Below, one piece after another: positions 39,693-48,839 of a stretch of DNA of 64,000 nt. Origin of the DNA: Blastochloris viridis (lineage in GTDB: Bacteria; Pseudomonadota; Alphaproteobacteria; Rhizobiales; Xanthobacteraceae); the NCBI RefSeq assembly GCF_001402875.1, contig NZ_CP012946.1, positions 784,001 to 848,000 on the forward strand, given 5' to 3'. The first letter of the stretch is position 1. Every line of letters begins with the position of its first letter. Made by a program: the position numbers and the translations under genes. The notes beneath the pieces were generated by a model. It saw only the letters and a program-made list of their open reading frames with translations. It searched no databases and had not been told where the DNA came from.

Positions 39693-40661
39693 TCAGCGCC
39701 GCAGTGCCTCGGCCAACAGGCCGCGGACGCGCGGCTCATCCTCAAAGACGAGGCGCACCGGCAGCGTCCGGCAGGTCTGCGCCAGCGTCTCCAGCGCCGG
39801 GTCGCCGGCGAGACGAACCCTGTCCTTTTCCGTGGTGACGAGCGCGAGGTTTTCGCGCGCGGCGTGGTCGAGCAGCGCTGAGGCGTCGGCGGCGCTGTAG
39901 CGGTGATGATCGGGAAAGGCGACGAACCGCGCCGGCGGGCGGCCGAGCGCGGCCAGGGTGTCGGCGAATTTCTGCGGGCGCCCGATGCCCGCGAACGCCA
40001 GGATCGGGCCGAGCCCCTCCAGGGGCGCAGCGTCCGGTTCGAGCCGGGCGCGCAGCACCGGCAAGGGCGCCGCGTCGATCGACGGGCCATCGCCGACCAG
40101 CACCATGGCGTCGGCGCGGTCGAGCTGGGGCCGGAGCGGCGCCCGCAGCGGGCCGGCCGGAAACACCCGCCCGTTGCCGAGGCCGACCGCGGCGTCGACC
40201 ACCAGCAGCGACAGGTCCTTGATCAGCGACGGGTTCTGGAAGCCGTCGTCCATCACCACCACGCTGCCGAGGCTTGCTGCCAGCGCGGCGCCGGCCGGGC
40301 GGTCGCGGGCGACCACGGTCGGGGCGGCGCGGGCGAGCAGCAGCGGCTCGTCGCCGACCTCTGCCGCGGTGTCGCGGCCGGGATCGACGACCCGCGGCCC
40401 GGCGATGCGCCCGCCATAACCGCGCGACAGGAACACCGGCTCATCGCCCAACTCAGCGAGCAGCGCGGCGAGCGCGATCGCGGTCGGCGTCTTGCCGGCG
40501 CCGCCGAGGGTGGGGTTGCCGACGCAGACCACCGGCCGCGCCGCGCGCTGGCCGGCGTGCGCCAGCCGGCGTTCGGCGATGCTGCCGTAAAGCCAGGCGG
40601 CCGGTCCCAGCATGGCGGCGGCGATGCCGGGCTTGCGCCACCACAGGGCCGGGGCGCGCAT
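39693..40661 (-). CDS. lpxK: Tetraacyldisaccharide 4'-kinase
   Basis: LpxK phosphorylates the lipid A precursor at the 4' position. The 322-residue protein has a P-loop GNPTLGGAGKTPTAIAL (about 48-64), VFLSRGYGGR, VVMDDGFQNPSL and FVAFPDHHRYS. It follows waaA with almost no gap. Literature that I recall describes B. viridis lipid A as built on diaminoglucose and poor in phosphate, so an intact kinase is notable. Confidence 0.95.
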   Translation of the reverse strand: MRAPALWWRKPGIAAAMLGPAAWLYGSIAERRLAHAGQRAARPVVCVGNPTLGGAGKTPTAIALAALLAELGDEPVFLSRGYGGRIAGPRVVDPGRDTAAEVGDEPLLLARAAPTVVARDRPAGAALAASLGSVVVMDDGFQNPSLIKDLSLLVVDAAVGLGNGRVFPAGPLRAPLRPQLDRADAMVLVGDGPSIDAAPLPVLRARLEPDAAPLEGLGPILAFAGIGRPQKFADTLAALGRPPARFVAFPDHHRYSAADASALLDHAARENLALVTTEKDRVRLAGDPALETLAQTCRTLPVRLVFEDEPRVRGLLAEALRR

Positions 40662-40662
40662 T

Positions 40663-41961
40663 TCAGGCCCGGCCGAGACGGAGCTGGATGAGGTAGGGGT
40701 CGAGCGCCGCCAAGGTGCGGTCGAGCGCGCCGGTAAACTTGCCGACGGTGTCGCGGGCGGCCAGCGCCATGCGCCTGGCCGTTTCCGGATTGTCGAGCAG
40801 CAGCGCCAGGCTGCGGGCCAGCGAGCCGATGTCGGCGACGGTGGCCGCGCCGCGGGCCTGGTTGAGCGCGGCGTAGACCTCGGTGAAGTTGAACACGTGC
40901 GGGCCGTGCAGCACGGCGCAGTCCAGCTTGGCCGGCTCGATCGGGTTTTGGCCGCCGTGCTTCACCAGCGAGCCGCCCATGAACACGATCGGCGCCAGCC
41001 GGTAGAACAGGCCGAGTTCGCCGATGGTGTCGGCGACATAGACCTCGGTGCCGGCGTCTGGCAGGTGGCCGCGCGAGCGCATCAGCGCCTGCAGCCCCTC
41101 CTGTTCGGCGACGGCGGTGACTTCGAGGCCGCGTTCGGGGTGGCGCGGCACCACGATGGTGAAGAGCTGGGGGTGGTCCTCGCGCAGGGCGCGGTGCGCG
41201 GTGAAGATCGCCTGCTCCTCGCCGCGATGGGTCGAGGCCGCCAGCATCACGGTGCGGCCGGCAAGGTGGGCCGACAGCGCGGCGAACTCCCGCGGGTCGG
41301 CGGGCGGCGGCGGGGTGTCGAATTTCAGGTTGCCGGTGGTGGTCACCCGCGGCGTTCCCAGCGCCTCGAACCGCTCGGCGTCGTCGCGGCTCTGGGCGAG
41401 GCAGAGGTCGATGGTCGAGAGCAGCGCCGTCGGCACCGATTTCAGGTTATGCCAGCGTCGGAACGAGGCCTCCGACATGCGGCCGTTGACCAGGATCATC
41501 GGCGTGCCGCGACCGGTGGTCTGAAGGATCAAGTTCGGCCACAGCTCCGATTCGGCGAACAGGGCCAGGTCCGGCTGCCAGTGGTTGAGGAAACGGCTGA
41601 CGAAGGCGGGCACGTCGAGCGGCGTGAACTGGTGGATGACGCCGGCAGGTGCGCGCCGCGCCGCCAGCCTGGCCGATGTCAGGGTGCCGGAGGTGAGCAA
41701 AAGGTCGAAGCCGCGCTCGGTCAGGCGGTCGAGCAGCGGCATGATCGACAGCGTTTCGCCGACGCTGGCGCCATGGGCCCAGATCAGCGGCCCCGGCGGG
41801 CGGCCGGCAGAGGCGCGGCCGTAGCGCTCGCTCAGGCGCTCCGGGTCTTCCTTGCCGCGCCGGACCCGGCGGTCGAGGTAAATCGGCACGAACGGCCGAA
41901 CCGCGGCCGCAAGGCCGCGATAGGCCGTGAACGCAAGGCCATTCCACACCGGGCCAATCAT
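40663..41961 (-). CDS. waaA: 3-deoxy-D-manno-octulosonic acid (Kdo) transferase
   Basis: WaaA adds Kdo to lipid A precursor at the inner membrane. The 432-residue GT30/GT4-like protein has the family blocks IWAHGASVGE, LTSGTLTSARLAARR, ESELWPNLI, AASTHRGEEQAI and VFMGGSLVKHGGQNPIEPA. The ATG lies close to the DUF374 stop. It is part of DUF374-waaA-lpxK on this strand. Confidence 0.96.
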   Translation of the reverse strand: MIGPVWNGLAFTAYRGLAAAVRPFVPIYLDRRVRRGKEDPERLSERYGRASAGRPPGPLIWAHGASVGETLSIMPLLDRLTERGFDLLLTSGTLTSARLAARRAPAGVIHQFTPLDVPAFVSRFLNHWQPDLALFAESELWPNLILQTTGRGTPMILVNGRMSEASFRRWHNLKSVPTALLSTIDLCLAQSRDDAERFEALGTPRVTTTGNLKFDTPPPPADPREFAALSAHLAGRTVMLAASTHRGEEQAIFTAHRALREDHPQLFTIVVPRHPERGLEVTAVAEQEGLQALMRSRGHLPDAGTEVYVADTIGELGLFYRLAPIVFMGGSLVKHGGQNPIEPAKLDCAVLHGPHVFNFTEVYAALNQARGAATVADIGSLARSLALLLDNPETARRMALAARDTVGKFTGALDRTLAALDPYLIQLRLGRA

Positions 41962-41964
41962 CGG

Positions 41965-42738
41965 TCAGCGTCGTCCCCGTCCGGCGATCTCCGCCGCGCG
42001 CTGGTGCGCGGTTTCGAGGCGATCCTGCAGCAGGCAGCGGGCCTGTTCCAACTCGGCGTCGGTGGCATCGGCGGCAACCCGGATCGGCTCACCAACCACG
42101 AAGGCAAGGCGTGAAAATGGCAGGTCGACGCTGGCTCTGTCCCACGACGGCAGCACGATGCGGCGGCTCGACTCGATGGCGAGGGGATAGATCGGCCGGC
42201 CGCTGGTGCGCGCCAGCATCACCACGCCGAGGCCGGCCCTGCGCGAGACCTTCGGCACGTCGGCGGTGACGGCGATGTTGAAACCCTCAGCCAGGCTCTG
42301 CGCCATCTCCAGGAAGGCGGACACCCCGCCCTTGCGCTGGAAGCGGCCCTTGTGGTCACCCGAGCCGCGGATGGTGCCGACGCCGAAGCGCTCGGCGGCG
42401 ATGGCGTTGATGTCGCCGTCGGCGTGGCGCGACACCAGCACCTTCGCCTTCATTCCCGGTTTCATCACAAACGGGGAAAGGAAATGCTGGCCGTGCCAGA
42501 AGGTCAGGATGAGCGGCAAATCCGGGTCGAGCCGGTCGTAGATGTCGGACGGCTCCCGCACCGGCGTGCCGGTGTTCCAGACCAGACGAAGGTAACCGGC
42601 GAGTAACGCACCGGCGGCTCGCCGGAACGTCGGCGAGCGGGCAAGACGCTTCCACAACAGGGTCAGTCCGCGGTTGGTGCTCCGGATCGAGCGGAGAAAC
42701 GAGTGAACGGGCACCCGCCCGCTGAGACGGGGCTTCAT
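41965..42738 (-). CDS. DUF374 / lysophospholipid acyltransferase-like protein
   Basis: The 257-residue protein is of DUF374 (LpxL-related acyltransferases). It shows ILTFWHGQHFLSPFV (the HX acyl-transfer motif), VLVSRHADGDINAIAAERFG, IRGSGDHKGRFQRKGG and ITADVPK-like VTADVPKVSRRAGLGVVMLA. It probably acylates lipid A or a related glycolipid, and lies upstream of waaA and lpxK. The start is uncertain: ATG at 42738, or 42759. Confidence 0.85.
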   Translation of the reverse strand: MKPRLSGRVPVHSFLRSIRSTNRGLTLLWKRLARSPTFRRAAGALLAGYLRLVWNTGTPVREPSDIYDRLDPDLPLILTFWHGQHFLSPFVMKPGMKAKVLVSRHADGDINAIAAERFGVGTIRGSGDHKGRFQRKGGVSAFLEMAQSLAEGFNIAVTADVPKVSRRAGLGVVMLARTSGRPIYPLAIESSRRIVLPSWDRASVDLPFSRLAFVVGEPIRVAADATDAELEQARCLLQDRLETAHQRAAEIAGRGRR

Positions 42739-42964
42739 GCATCCCGCCGACGTCATCATCGGGTTAGTGGGCGACGGTGTCGAGTTTATGAAGGCAGCGC
42801 CCGGGCGTCGCTGTGGATAGCGGTCAAGCCAAGGCCGATCCCGGCAGCCTTTGGAACGAATTTGACACTTGCCCCCGGCCGCCGGGGTCGCCTGCAAAGG
42901 TCCAATCCACAATCGCCAACACACCCGACGTCCTGCTTGCGGGGCAAATGTCGGGCCTGGACCG

Positions 42965-43789
42965 TCAGCCCGGTGGCGTCGGTGGCGCGCCGATGTCGGC
43001 GAGCCGCGCCAGCAGCGGGCCGTGCAGCGCCGCCCCGGATGCCACCAGCGCGCCGTGAACGGGCTTTGGCCGGTTGAACACCAGCCCGGCGCCGGCGTGG
43101 GTGGTGAGCCGGCCGCCGGCCTCGCCGACCAGGAGGGCGGCGGCGGCGAGGTCCCAGTCGTTGCCGCCGGCGCTGGCGAAGGCGGCGTCCAGCGCGCCCT
43201 CGGCGACGCGGGCGATGCGCAGCGCCAGCGAACGCACCCGCTCGGTCGCGCCGGCCTGCTCCATCAGCCGTGTCACCGCCGGATAGCCCTGCTTGGGGCC
43301 GGCCATGCGGGCGCCGGCTGGGTCGGTGCGGTCGCCGGCGCGGATCGGCCGGCCGTTCAGTCTGGCGCCGCCGCCCAGGCGCGCGACGAACAGCTCTTGT
43401 GAGACCGGCACATAGAGCGCGGCGGCGATGGGGCGGCCGTCCTCGACCAGCGCGGCGGAAATCGACCAGTCGGCGCCACCGGCGATGAAGGAGCGGGTGC
43501 CGTCGATGGGGTCGACGATCCACACCCGCGACCGCGTCAGCCGGTCGGTCGAATCGCGGGTTTCCTCCGACAGCCAGCCATAGGCCGGCGCCAGCTCGAG
43601 CAGACGCTGATGAAGGAAGACGTCGACCGCGACGTCGGCCTCGGTGACCGGCGACTTGGCGGGGCCCTTGGTCCAGCTGCGCACGTCGGCGCGGAAGTAG
43701 CGAAGGGCGATGTCGCCGGCGGCGGTGGCGGCCGCGGCGAGAACGGCGCAGGCGGATTCCGGATCGGCGAGAGCGTCAGCGTCCGGCAA
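42965..43789 (-). CDS. 3'(2'),5'-bisphosphate nucleotidase / inositol-monophosphatase family (CysQ-like)
   Basis: The 274-residue protein has the Li-sensitive phosphatase motifs WLSEETRDS, WIVDPIDGTRSFI and GGNDWDLAAAALLVGEAGG. The metal ligands are intact. PAP or inositol phosphate as substrate is not resolved. It starts inside the 3' end of pmbA (14-base overlap), and is conserved next to pmbA and waaA in Hyphomicrobiales. Confidence 0.9.
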   Translation of the reverse strand: MPDADALADPESACAVLAAAATAAGDIALRYFRADVRSWTKGPAKSPVTEADVAVDVFLHQRLLELAPAYGWLSEETRDSTDRLTRSRVWIVDPIDGTRSFIAGGADWSISAALVEDGRPIAAALYVPVSQELFVARLGGGARLNGRPIRAGDRTDPAGARMAGPKQGYPAVTRLMEQAGATERVRSLALRIARVAEGALDAAFASAGGNDWDLAAAALLVGEAGGRLTTHAGAGLVFNRPKPVHGALVASGAALHGPLLARLADIGAPPTPPG

Positions 43790-45128
43790 TGGTGAGCCCC
43801 TCCACCCGCACGGTCGGCGCGTTGGTGCTGTAGCGGAATTCGAGGTCGTTCGCCGGGGTCAGCGCGCGATAGATATCGGCGAGGTGGCCGGCGATCGTCA
43901 CCTCGGACACCGGAAACGTGAGCTCGCCATTCTCGATCCAGAAGCCGGAGGCGCCGCGCGAATAGTCGCCGGTGACGATGCTGGCGCCCATGCCGATCAG
44001 GTCGGTGACGTAGAAGCCCTCCGCCAGATCGCCGATCAGCTCGCGCGGGCTCAGCGGGCCGGCGGCGAGATGGAGGTTGGTCGGCGCCGGGCTGGGCGGG
44101 CCGCCGGTGCCACGCTTGGCGTGGCCGGTGGTGGCAAGGCCGAGTTCGTCGGCGGTGGCGCTGTCGAGCAGGAACGACGACAGCACGCCGTCATCGACCA
44201 GCACCAGCGGCGCGCTGGCGACGCCCTCGCCGTCGAACGGGCGCGAGCGCGGGCCGCGCGGCCGCAGCGGGTCATCGACGATGCGGGTGCCGCGCGGCAT
44301 GATTTCGCTGCCGAGCTTGCCGAGCAGGAAACTGGTCTTGCGGGCAATGGCGGCGCCGTTGACCGCGGCGGCGATGTGGCCGACCAGGCTGCCGGCGACG
44401 CGGGGGTCGAAGATCACCGGCACGCGGGTGGTGGCCACCTTGCGCGGGTTCAACCGCCGCACCGCGCGCTCGCCGGCCTTGCGGCCGATGTCGGCGGCGG
44501 CGTCGAGGTCGCGGGCGTGGCGCGCCGAACTCATCTCCCAGTCCTGCTCCATCGCGGTGCCCTCGCCGGCGATGGCGGTCATCGACAGGCTGTGCTGGCT
44601 GGACACATAGGCGCCGCGGAAGCCGCCCGAGGTCGCCAGCACGAAGCCGCCCAGCCCGGCGGAGGCCGAGGCGCCGTTGGATTTGGCGACGCCGGCGACG
44701 CCGAGGCCGGCCTGCTCGGCGGTGCGCGCGAGGCGCTCCAGCACTGCTGCGTCGGGCAGAACGGGGTCGAGCAGATCGAGATCGGCCACCGTCGTGGCCA
44801 GCCGGGCCGGATCGGCCAGCCGGGCGTGGGGGTCTTCCGGCGTCGCCCGCGCCATCGCCACCGCGCGCTCGGCCAACTGGTCGGGGTCGAGCCGAACGAC
44901 GTCGTTGGTGGAGACCGCAGCCTGGCGGCGGCCGACGAACACCCGAAGGCCGATGTCATCGCCCTCGGCGCGCTCGCTCTCCTCGACCCGGCCGTCGCGC
45001 ACCTCGACCGACAGCGACACGCCGCGCAGCGCGACGGCGTCGGCCTGATCGGCGCCGGCACGGCGGGCGGCAGCCAGCAAGGTTTCAACGCGCGCCTGAA
45101 GCGCCGACAGGTCGATGAGATCGGTCAT
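43776..45128 (-). CDS. pmbA: PmbA/TldE family metalloprotease subunit
   Basis: TldE/PmbA with TldD forms a protease that matures modified peptides and degrades CcdA in E. coli. The 450-residue protein has LRVFVGRRQAAVSTND at the N-terminus, PVIFDPRVAGSLVGHIAAAVNGAA and FYVTDLIGMGASIVTGDYSRGASGFWIENGE at the C-terminus. tldD is not in the window. Its 3' end overlaps the CysQ-like gene. Confidence 0.95.
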   Translation of the reverse strand: MTDLIDLSALQARVETLLAAARRAGADQADAVALRGVSLSVEVRDGRVEESERAEGDDIGLRVFVGRRQAAVSTNDVVRLDPDQLAERAVAMARATPEDPHARLADPARLATTVADLDLLDPVLPDAAVLERLARTAEQAGLGVAGVAKSNGASASAGLGGFVLATSGGFRGAYVSSQHSLSMTAIAGEGTAMEQDWEMSSARHARDLDAAADIGRKAGERAVRRLNPRKVATTRVPVIFDPRVAGSLVGHIAAAVNGAAIARKTSFLLGKLGSEIMPRGTRIVDDPLRPRGPRSRPFDGEGVASAPLVLVDDGVLSSFLLDSATADELGLATTGHAKRGTGGPPSPAPTNLHLAAGPLSPRELIGDLAEGFYVTDLIGMGASIVTGDYSRGASGFWIENGELTFPVSEVTIAGHLADIYRALTPANDLEFRYSTNAPTVRVEGLTIAGR

Positions 45129-45462
45129 GGGTGTCCTTTCCAGTGCGGTTTAAGCCGTTTCGAGCAAAGTGGAAACGGCTTTGCGCGAGCGCCGGGCGGG
45201 CCAGCGCGGCAGACCAGAGGTGAACTGCAATTCTGGCAAAGCTGCGCCGGCTTCCGAAAGAGGGGGCGCGGCTCGCGCGCGCCGCGCCGGCCGCCAACGC
45301 CGCCGGGACCCGCCAGGGTTGGTGTTGGAAAGGTTGCGTCAAGCATGGCTGCGGAACGGACCAAGCTCAGGTTTAGTTAACCCAACTTCTTAAGCGCATA
45401 GCGAAACCGCCGCGGTAGTCTTCATGTCAAACCGGGACGAATAAAAACCGGCGGGGAGTACT
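45129..45462. other. Intergenic region between divergent pmbA and DUF6101 genes
   Basis: These 334 bases include an inverted repeat AAGCCGTTTC ... GAAACGGCTTT at 45151-45182, adjacent to the pmbA start, and an AT-rich patch with tttagttaacccaacttcttaa near 45371-45392. GGGGAG precedes the DUF6101 start. No gene is seen. Confidence 0.5.
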
Positions 45463-46050
45463 ATGCAGCGTCAAACTGAGTGCGGCATCGGTTTATCTTC
45501 CGGAGCCGCTCGCACGTCTCGGATCGATCCTTTCGCGTTGCCTGCGTGCTTCGCGGCGGTCGATCCGTCTGCCGACGGACGTATTCGCGAAATCGAGATC
45601 GACCGCACCCGCGTCATCGTGCGGCGGGCGGTGGCCGGGGTGCGGATGCGGCTGAACGTGCCGATCGAGAGCTATCTCGGCGTCGTCGTCCGAATCGAGC
45701 CCGACGTCACCCCAGACCACAGCCAGATCGCGGTGGTGCTCGCTCACCGCGACCCGGCGCTGTCGGTGACGCTGTCGGCGGCCGACGATTGCGACGACGT
45801 CATCGCCGACTGGCAAGCCTGGGCCAAGAGCCTCGGCTGCCCGCTCCTGATCGGCAATGGCGACGGGAGTTGGCGCGAGCCGATGACCAGGCTTGGCGCG
45901 GTGGTGGTCACGACGCCCTCGCCGCGGCGGCGGCGACACTCGCCGCACACCAGGCGGCGGCCCAAGGCGCTGATGCGACGCAAGCCGGGCCGGCCGGCGG
46001 CAACCGCCAAGGTCTACCGCGACGAGTGCGAGATCATCGCCCGGAGTTGA
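45463..46050 (+). CDS. DUF6101 family protein
   Basis: The 195-residue protein matches the DUF6101 family, which sits beside ubiA in Hyphomicrobiales. It has FDPSADGR-like VDPSADGRIREIEIDRTRVIV, MRLNVPIESYLGVVV and a basic Arg-rich C-terminus. The function is unknown. ATG at 45463. Confidence 0.85.
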   Translation: MQRQTECGIGLSSGAARTSRIDPFALPACFAAVDPSADGRIREIEIDRTRVIVRRAVAGVRMRLNVPIESYLGVVVRIEPDVTPDHSQIAVVLAHRDPALSVTLSAADDCDDVIADWQAWAKSLGCPLLIGNGDGSWREPMTRLGAVVVTTPSPRRRRHSPHTRRRPKALMRRKPGRPAATAKVYRDECEIIARS

Positions 46051-46142
46051 GGCAATTCGTAGCGTCCGAGCCGGGCTGCCGCAGACCGTTGAGCGTTCGC
46101 AATGGCGGCGCGGCTGGCGCTGCTCGCCGGGGGCTGACCTCG

Positions 46143-47090
46143 TCAGGCCAGCGCCTGCACCGCGGCGTCGAGGCACAGGGCGGCAAACAGCATCAGCCCG
46201 GCGTCGCGGTTCGATTTGAACAGGCGCAGGCACAGCGCCGAATCCGAGATGTCGAGCTTGATCACCTGCCAGGCGAGGTGGGCGGCGAAGGCGGCGAGGC
46301 CGATCAGCGCGATGGTATGGCCGCCGGCCAGCACCACCGCGGCGCCAATCAGCACCACCGCGAGGGCGTAGAGCACGATCAGCGCCTCGCGGGTGCGGTC
46401 GGCGAACAGCCGGGCGGTGGACTTGACGCCGACCAAAGCGTCGTCCTCGCGGTCCTGGTGGGCGTAGATGGTGTCGTAGGCGATCACCCAGCAGATCGAG
46501 CCGAGATAGAGCAGCACCGGGGCAAGGTCGAGCCGGCCGAACGCCCCGGCCCAGCCCATCAGGGCGCCGTACGAAAATGCGAGGCCGAGAAACAGCTGCG
46601 GCCACCACGTGACGCGCTTCATCAAGGGGTAGATCAGCACCACGATCAGCGAGGCGATGCCGGTGGCGATGGCGAAGCCGTTGAACTGCACCAGCACCGC
46701 GAGCCCGATCAGCCCCTGCAGCACCAGGAAGGCCAGCGCCGCGCCGAGGCTGACGCGGCCGCAGGCCAGCGGGCGCTGGCGGGTGCGCTCGACCTTGAGG
46801 TCGATGTCGCGGTCGAGGATGTCGTTCCAGGTGCAGCCGGCACCGCGCATCACGATCGCGCCGACCAAGAACAGAATGAGGTGCCAGGGGTTGGGAAAGG
46901 CGTCGCCGCCGGCGATCGCTGCGATCGCCGCCGACCACCAGCACGGCAGCAGCAGCAACCACCAGCCAATCGGGCGCTCGATCCGCGCCAGCCGCAAATA
47001 GGGGCGCCAGCCGAGCGGGGCGTAGCGGTCCGCCCAGTGGTCGGGAACCGCGTCGGCGACGCGGACGTCGTGCGCCGAATGCTCAGTCAC
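46143..47090 (-). CDS. ubiA: 4-hydroxybenzoate polyprenyltransferase
   Basis: UbiA attaches the isoprenoid tail in ubiquinone synthesis. The 315-residue integral membrane protein has the prenyl-diphosphate motif NDILDRDIDLKVERTRQRPL and a second Asp-rich motif AHQDREDD, with about eight hydrophobic segments. I chose the GTG at 47090, which overlaps the stop of the preceding secreted-protein gene by four bases. Confidence 0.95.
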   Translation of the reverse strand: MTEHSAHDVRVADAVPDHWADRYAPLGWRPYLRLARIERPIGWWLLLLPCWWSAAIAAIAGGDAFPNPWHLILFLVGAIVMRGAGCTWNDILDRDIDLKVERTRQRPLACGRVSLGAALAFLVLQGLIGLAVLVQFNGFAIATGIASLIVVLIYPLMKRVTWWPQLFLGLAFSYGALMGWAGAFGRLDLAPVLLYLGSICWVIAYDTIYAHQDREDDALVGVKSTARLFADRTREALIVLYALAVVLIGAAVVLAGGHTIALIGLAAFAAHLAWQVIKLDISDSALCLRLFKSNRDAGLMLFAALCLDAAVQALA

Positions 47091-47599
47091 CGGGATGCAC
47101 CGCCCAAGGTTGAAAACACGCCGGAGCCTTGCGTGCTGGGATTGGTCGGGGTCGAGGAGCCACCGCCGAGGCCGGTCGGGCCGCCGAGCGAGCCGATGCC
47201 CTTGCCCGCGGGCTGCGCCGGGCCGGTGGGGCCGACCACTGGGCGGGCCTGGCAGATCTTGGTGCGGATTTCGCTCAGCTTCTGGTGCTCGGCCTTGAAG
47301 TGGGTGACGGCCTGCGGCGGGAAGCACCAGTTGATGTTGGTCTCGACGTACTTGACCCAACGCGAATGGGTATCGAGCAGCCGGCGGAAATTCTTGCACT
47401 GCTCCTCGGGCGGCGCTCGTCGCTTGTTGGCGGCCAGCGCGTCGGCGTTGGCTTTCTGGAGCTCTGTCTGGAACGAGGCAATTTCCTGCTGATTGCAGGA
47501 CGCCTGCATCTCCATCTGGGCCTGCGCCGCCGCTGGATTCACCCCGAAAGCGGCCCAAACCATCAACAGGGCGATCGGCAGCGATTGGACGATGTTCAT
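47087..47599 (-). CDS. Secreted hypothetical protein upstream of ubiA
   Basis: The 170-residue precursor has a signal peptide (LPIALLMVWAAFGVNPAAAQA) and a helical region with four cysteines (SCNQQE, EQCKNF, NWCFPP, KICQAR), then a Gly/Pro-rich low-complexity end. There is no known function. Its stop codon overlaps the ubiA start (GTGA), so the two are coupled. The ATG at 47599 follows GGAAAG. Confidence 0.78.
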   Translation of the reverse strand: MNIVQSLPIALLMVWAAFGVNPAAAQAQMEMQASCNQQEIASFQTELQKANADALAANKRRAPPEEQCKNFRRLLDTHSRWVKYVETNINWCFPPQAVTHFKAEHQKLSEIRTKICQARPVVGPTGPAQPAGKGIGSLGGPTGLGGGSSTPTNPSTQGSGVFSTLGGASR

Positions 47600-47690
47600 C
47601 AGGCTTTCCGGCTCGCGTGTCATGTCCGCTGGCTCGGCTTATCGCGATATCGTGGCACCCGCAAGGCGCGGTGCACCCGGCTGTCCCCGT

Positions 47691-48821
47691 TCAACGAACG
47701 CCGAGCAGCGCCAGCATGATGCCGCCGGAGATGGCGGTGCCGAACACGCCGGCAAGATTGGGCCCCATGGCGTGCATGATCAAGAAGTTGTTGCGGTTCT
47801 CCTGGTAGGCGACCATGTGCGACACCCGGGCCGCGATCGGCACCGAGGCAATGCCGGCCGAGCCGATCAGCGGGTTGATCTTGGTCTTGAGGAACAGGTT
47901 CATCGCCTTGGCGGTGACGACGCCCGAGGCGGTGCCGAACACGAAGGCGATGAGGCCCAGCCCGACGATCTCCAAGGTCTGAACGGTGAGGAAGCGGTCG
48001 GCCGTCATGGTCGAGCCGATCGCCAGCGTCAGCGCGATGGTGATGACGTTCATCAGGCCGCCGGCGGCAGTGTGGGCGAGGCGGTCGACCACGCCGGTCT
48101 CGCGCAGGAGGTTGCCGAGCATCAGCATGGTGATGAGCGGCGCCACCGGCGGAAAGAACATGTTGACGATGAACGCCATCAGCAGCGGGAAGGCGATGCG
48201 TTCGGCCCGCGACACCTCGCGCATCTGCGCCATCTGGATGTTGCGCTCGGCCTTGGTGGTGAGCAGCCGCATCACCGGCGGCTGGATCAGCGGCATCAAG
48301 GCCATGTAGGAATAGGCGGCGACCGAAATCTGCGGCAACAGGTCGGGTGCCAGCTTCATGGTGACGAAGATCGCCATCGGGCCGTCGGCGCCGCCGATGA
48401 TGCCGATGGCGCCGGCCTCGTTCAGCGAGAAGCCGAGCAGTTTCGCGCCGATCAGCGCCACGAAGATGCCGAGGTGCGCCCCGGCTCCAAGGATCACCAG
48501 CTTGGGGTTGGCGATCATCGGCCCGAAATCGGTCATGGCGCCGACGCCGAGGAAGATCAGCGGCGGAATGATGAGCAGCGCCACACCCTGATAGGCGTAC
48601 CAGAACAGGCCGCCTTCCAGGATAAGATCGGAGCCGGGCACGTTCGCCACCGCGCAAGCAAAGCCGATGCCGATCAGCAGATACGGCTCGTAGTGGCGGG
48701 CGATGGCGAGGTAGATCATGGTGAGACCGACCAGGATCATCACCAAATTGCCCCACCAGAAGTGGGCGATGCCGGTCTGCGCGTAAAGTGCGCTCAGAAA
48801 GATGCCGATTTGGTCGATCAT
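47691..48821 (-). CDS. oadB: Sodium-ion-translocating decarboxylase beta subunit (OadB-like)
   Basis: The beta subunit of the oxaloacetate-type decarboxylase Na+ pump moves sodium while decarboxylating biotin. The 376-residue membrane protein has about ten hydrophobic segments and the conserved GIIGGADGPMAIF motif with the essential Asp. No alpha (biotin/carboxyltransferase) subunit gene is in the window. The gene for a gamma-like protein lies directly upstream. Confidence 0.92.
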   Translation of the reverse strand: MIDQIGIFLSALYAQTGIAHFWWGNLVMILVGLTMIYLAIARHYEPYLLIGIGFACAVANVPGSDLILEGGLFWYAYQGVALLIIPPLIFLGVGAMTDFGPMIANPKLVILGAGAHLGIFVALIGAKLLGFSLNEAGAIGIIGGADGPMAIFVTMKLAPDLLPQISVAAYSYMALMPLIQPPVMRLLTTKAERNIQMAQMREVSRAERIAFPLLMAFIVNMFFPPVAPLITMLMLGNLLRETGVVDRLAHTAAGGLMNVITIALTLAIGSTMTADRFLTVQTLEIVGLGLIAFVFGTASGVVTAKAMNLFLKTKINPLIGSAGIASVPIAARVSHMVAYQENRNNFLIMHAMGPNLAGVFGTAISGGIMLALLGVR

Positions 48822-48839
48822 AACTCGCCCCCGGCGCGG

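Noticed and set aside
42739..42964. Expected DUF4170 gene between the DUF374 acyltransferase and CysQ-like genes
   Set aside because: No reading frame in this gap shows the DUF4170 pattern, so none is annotated.
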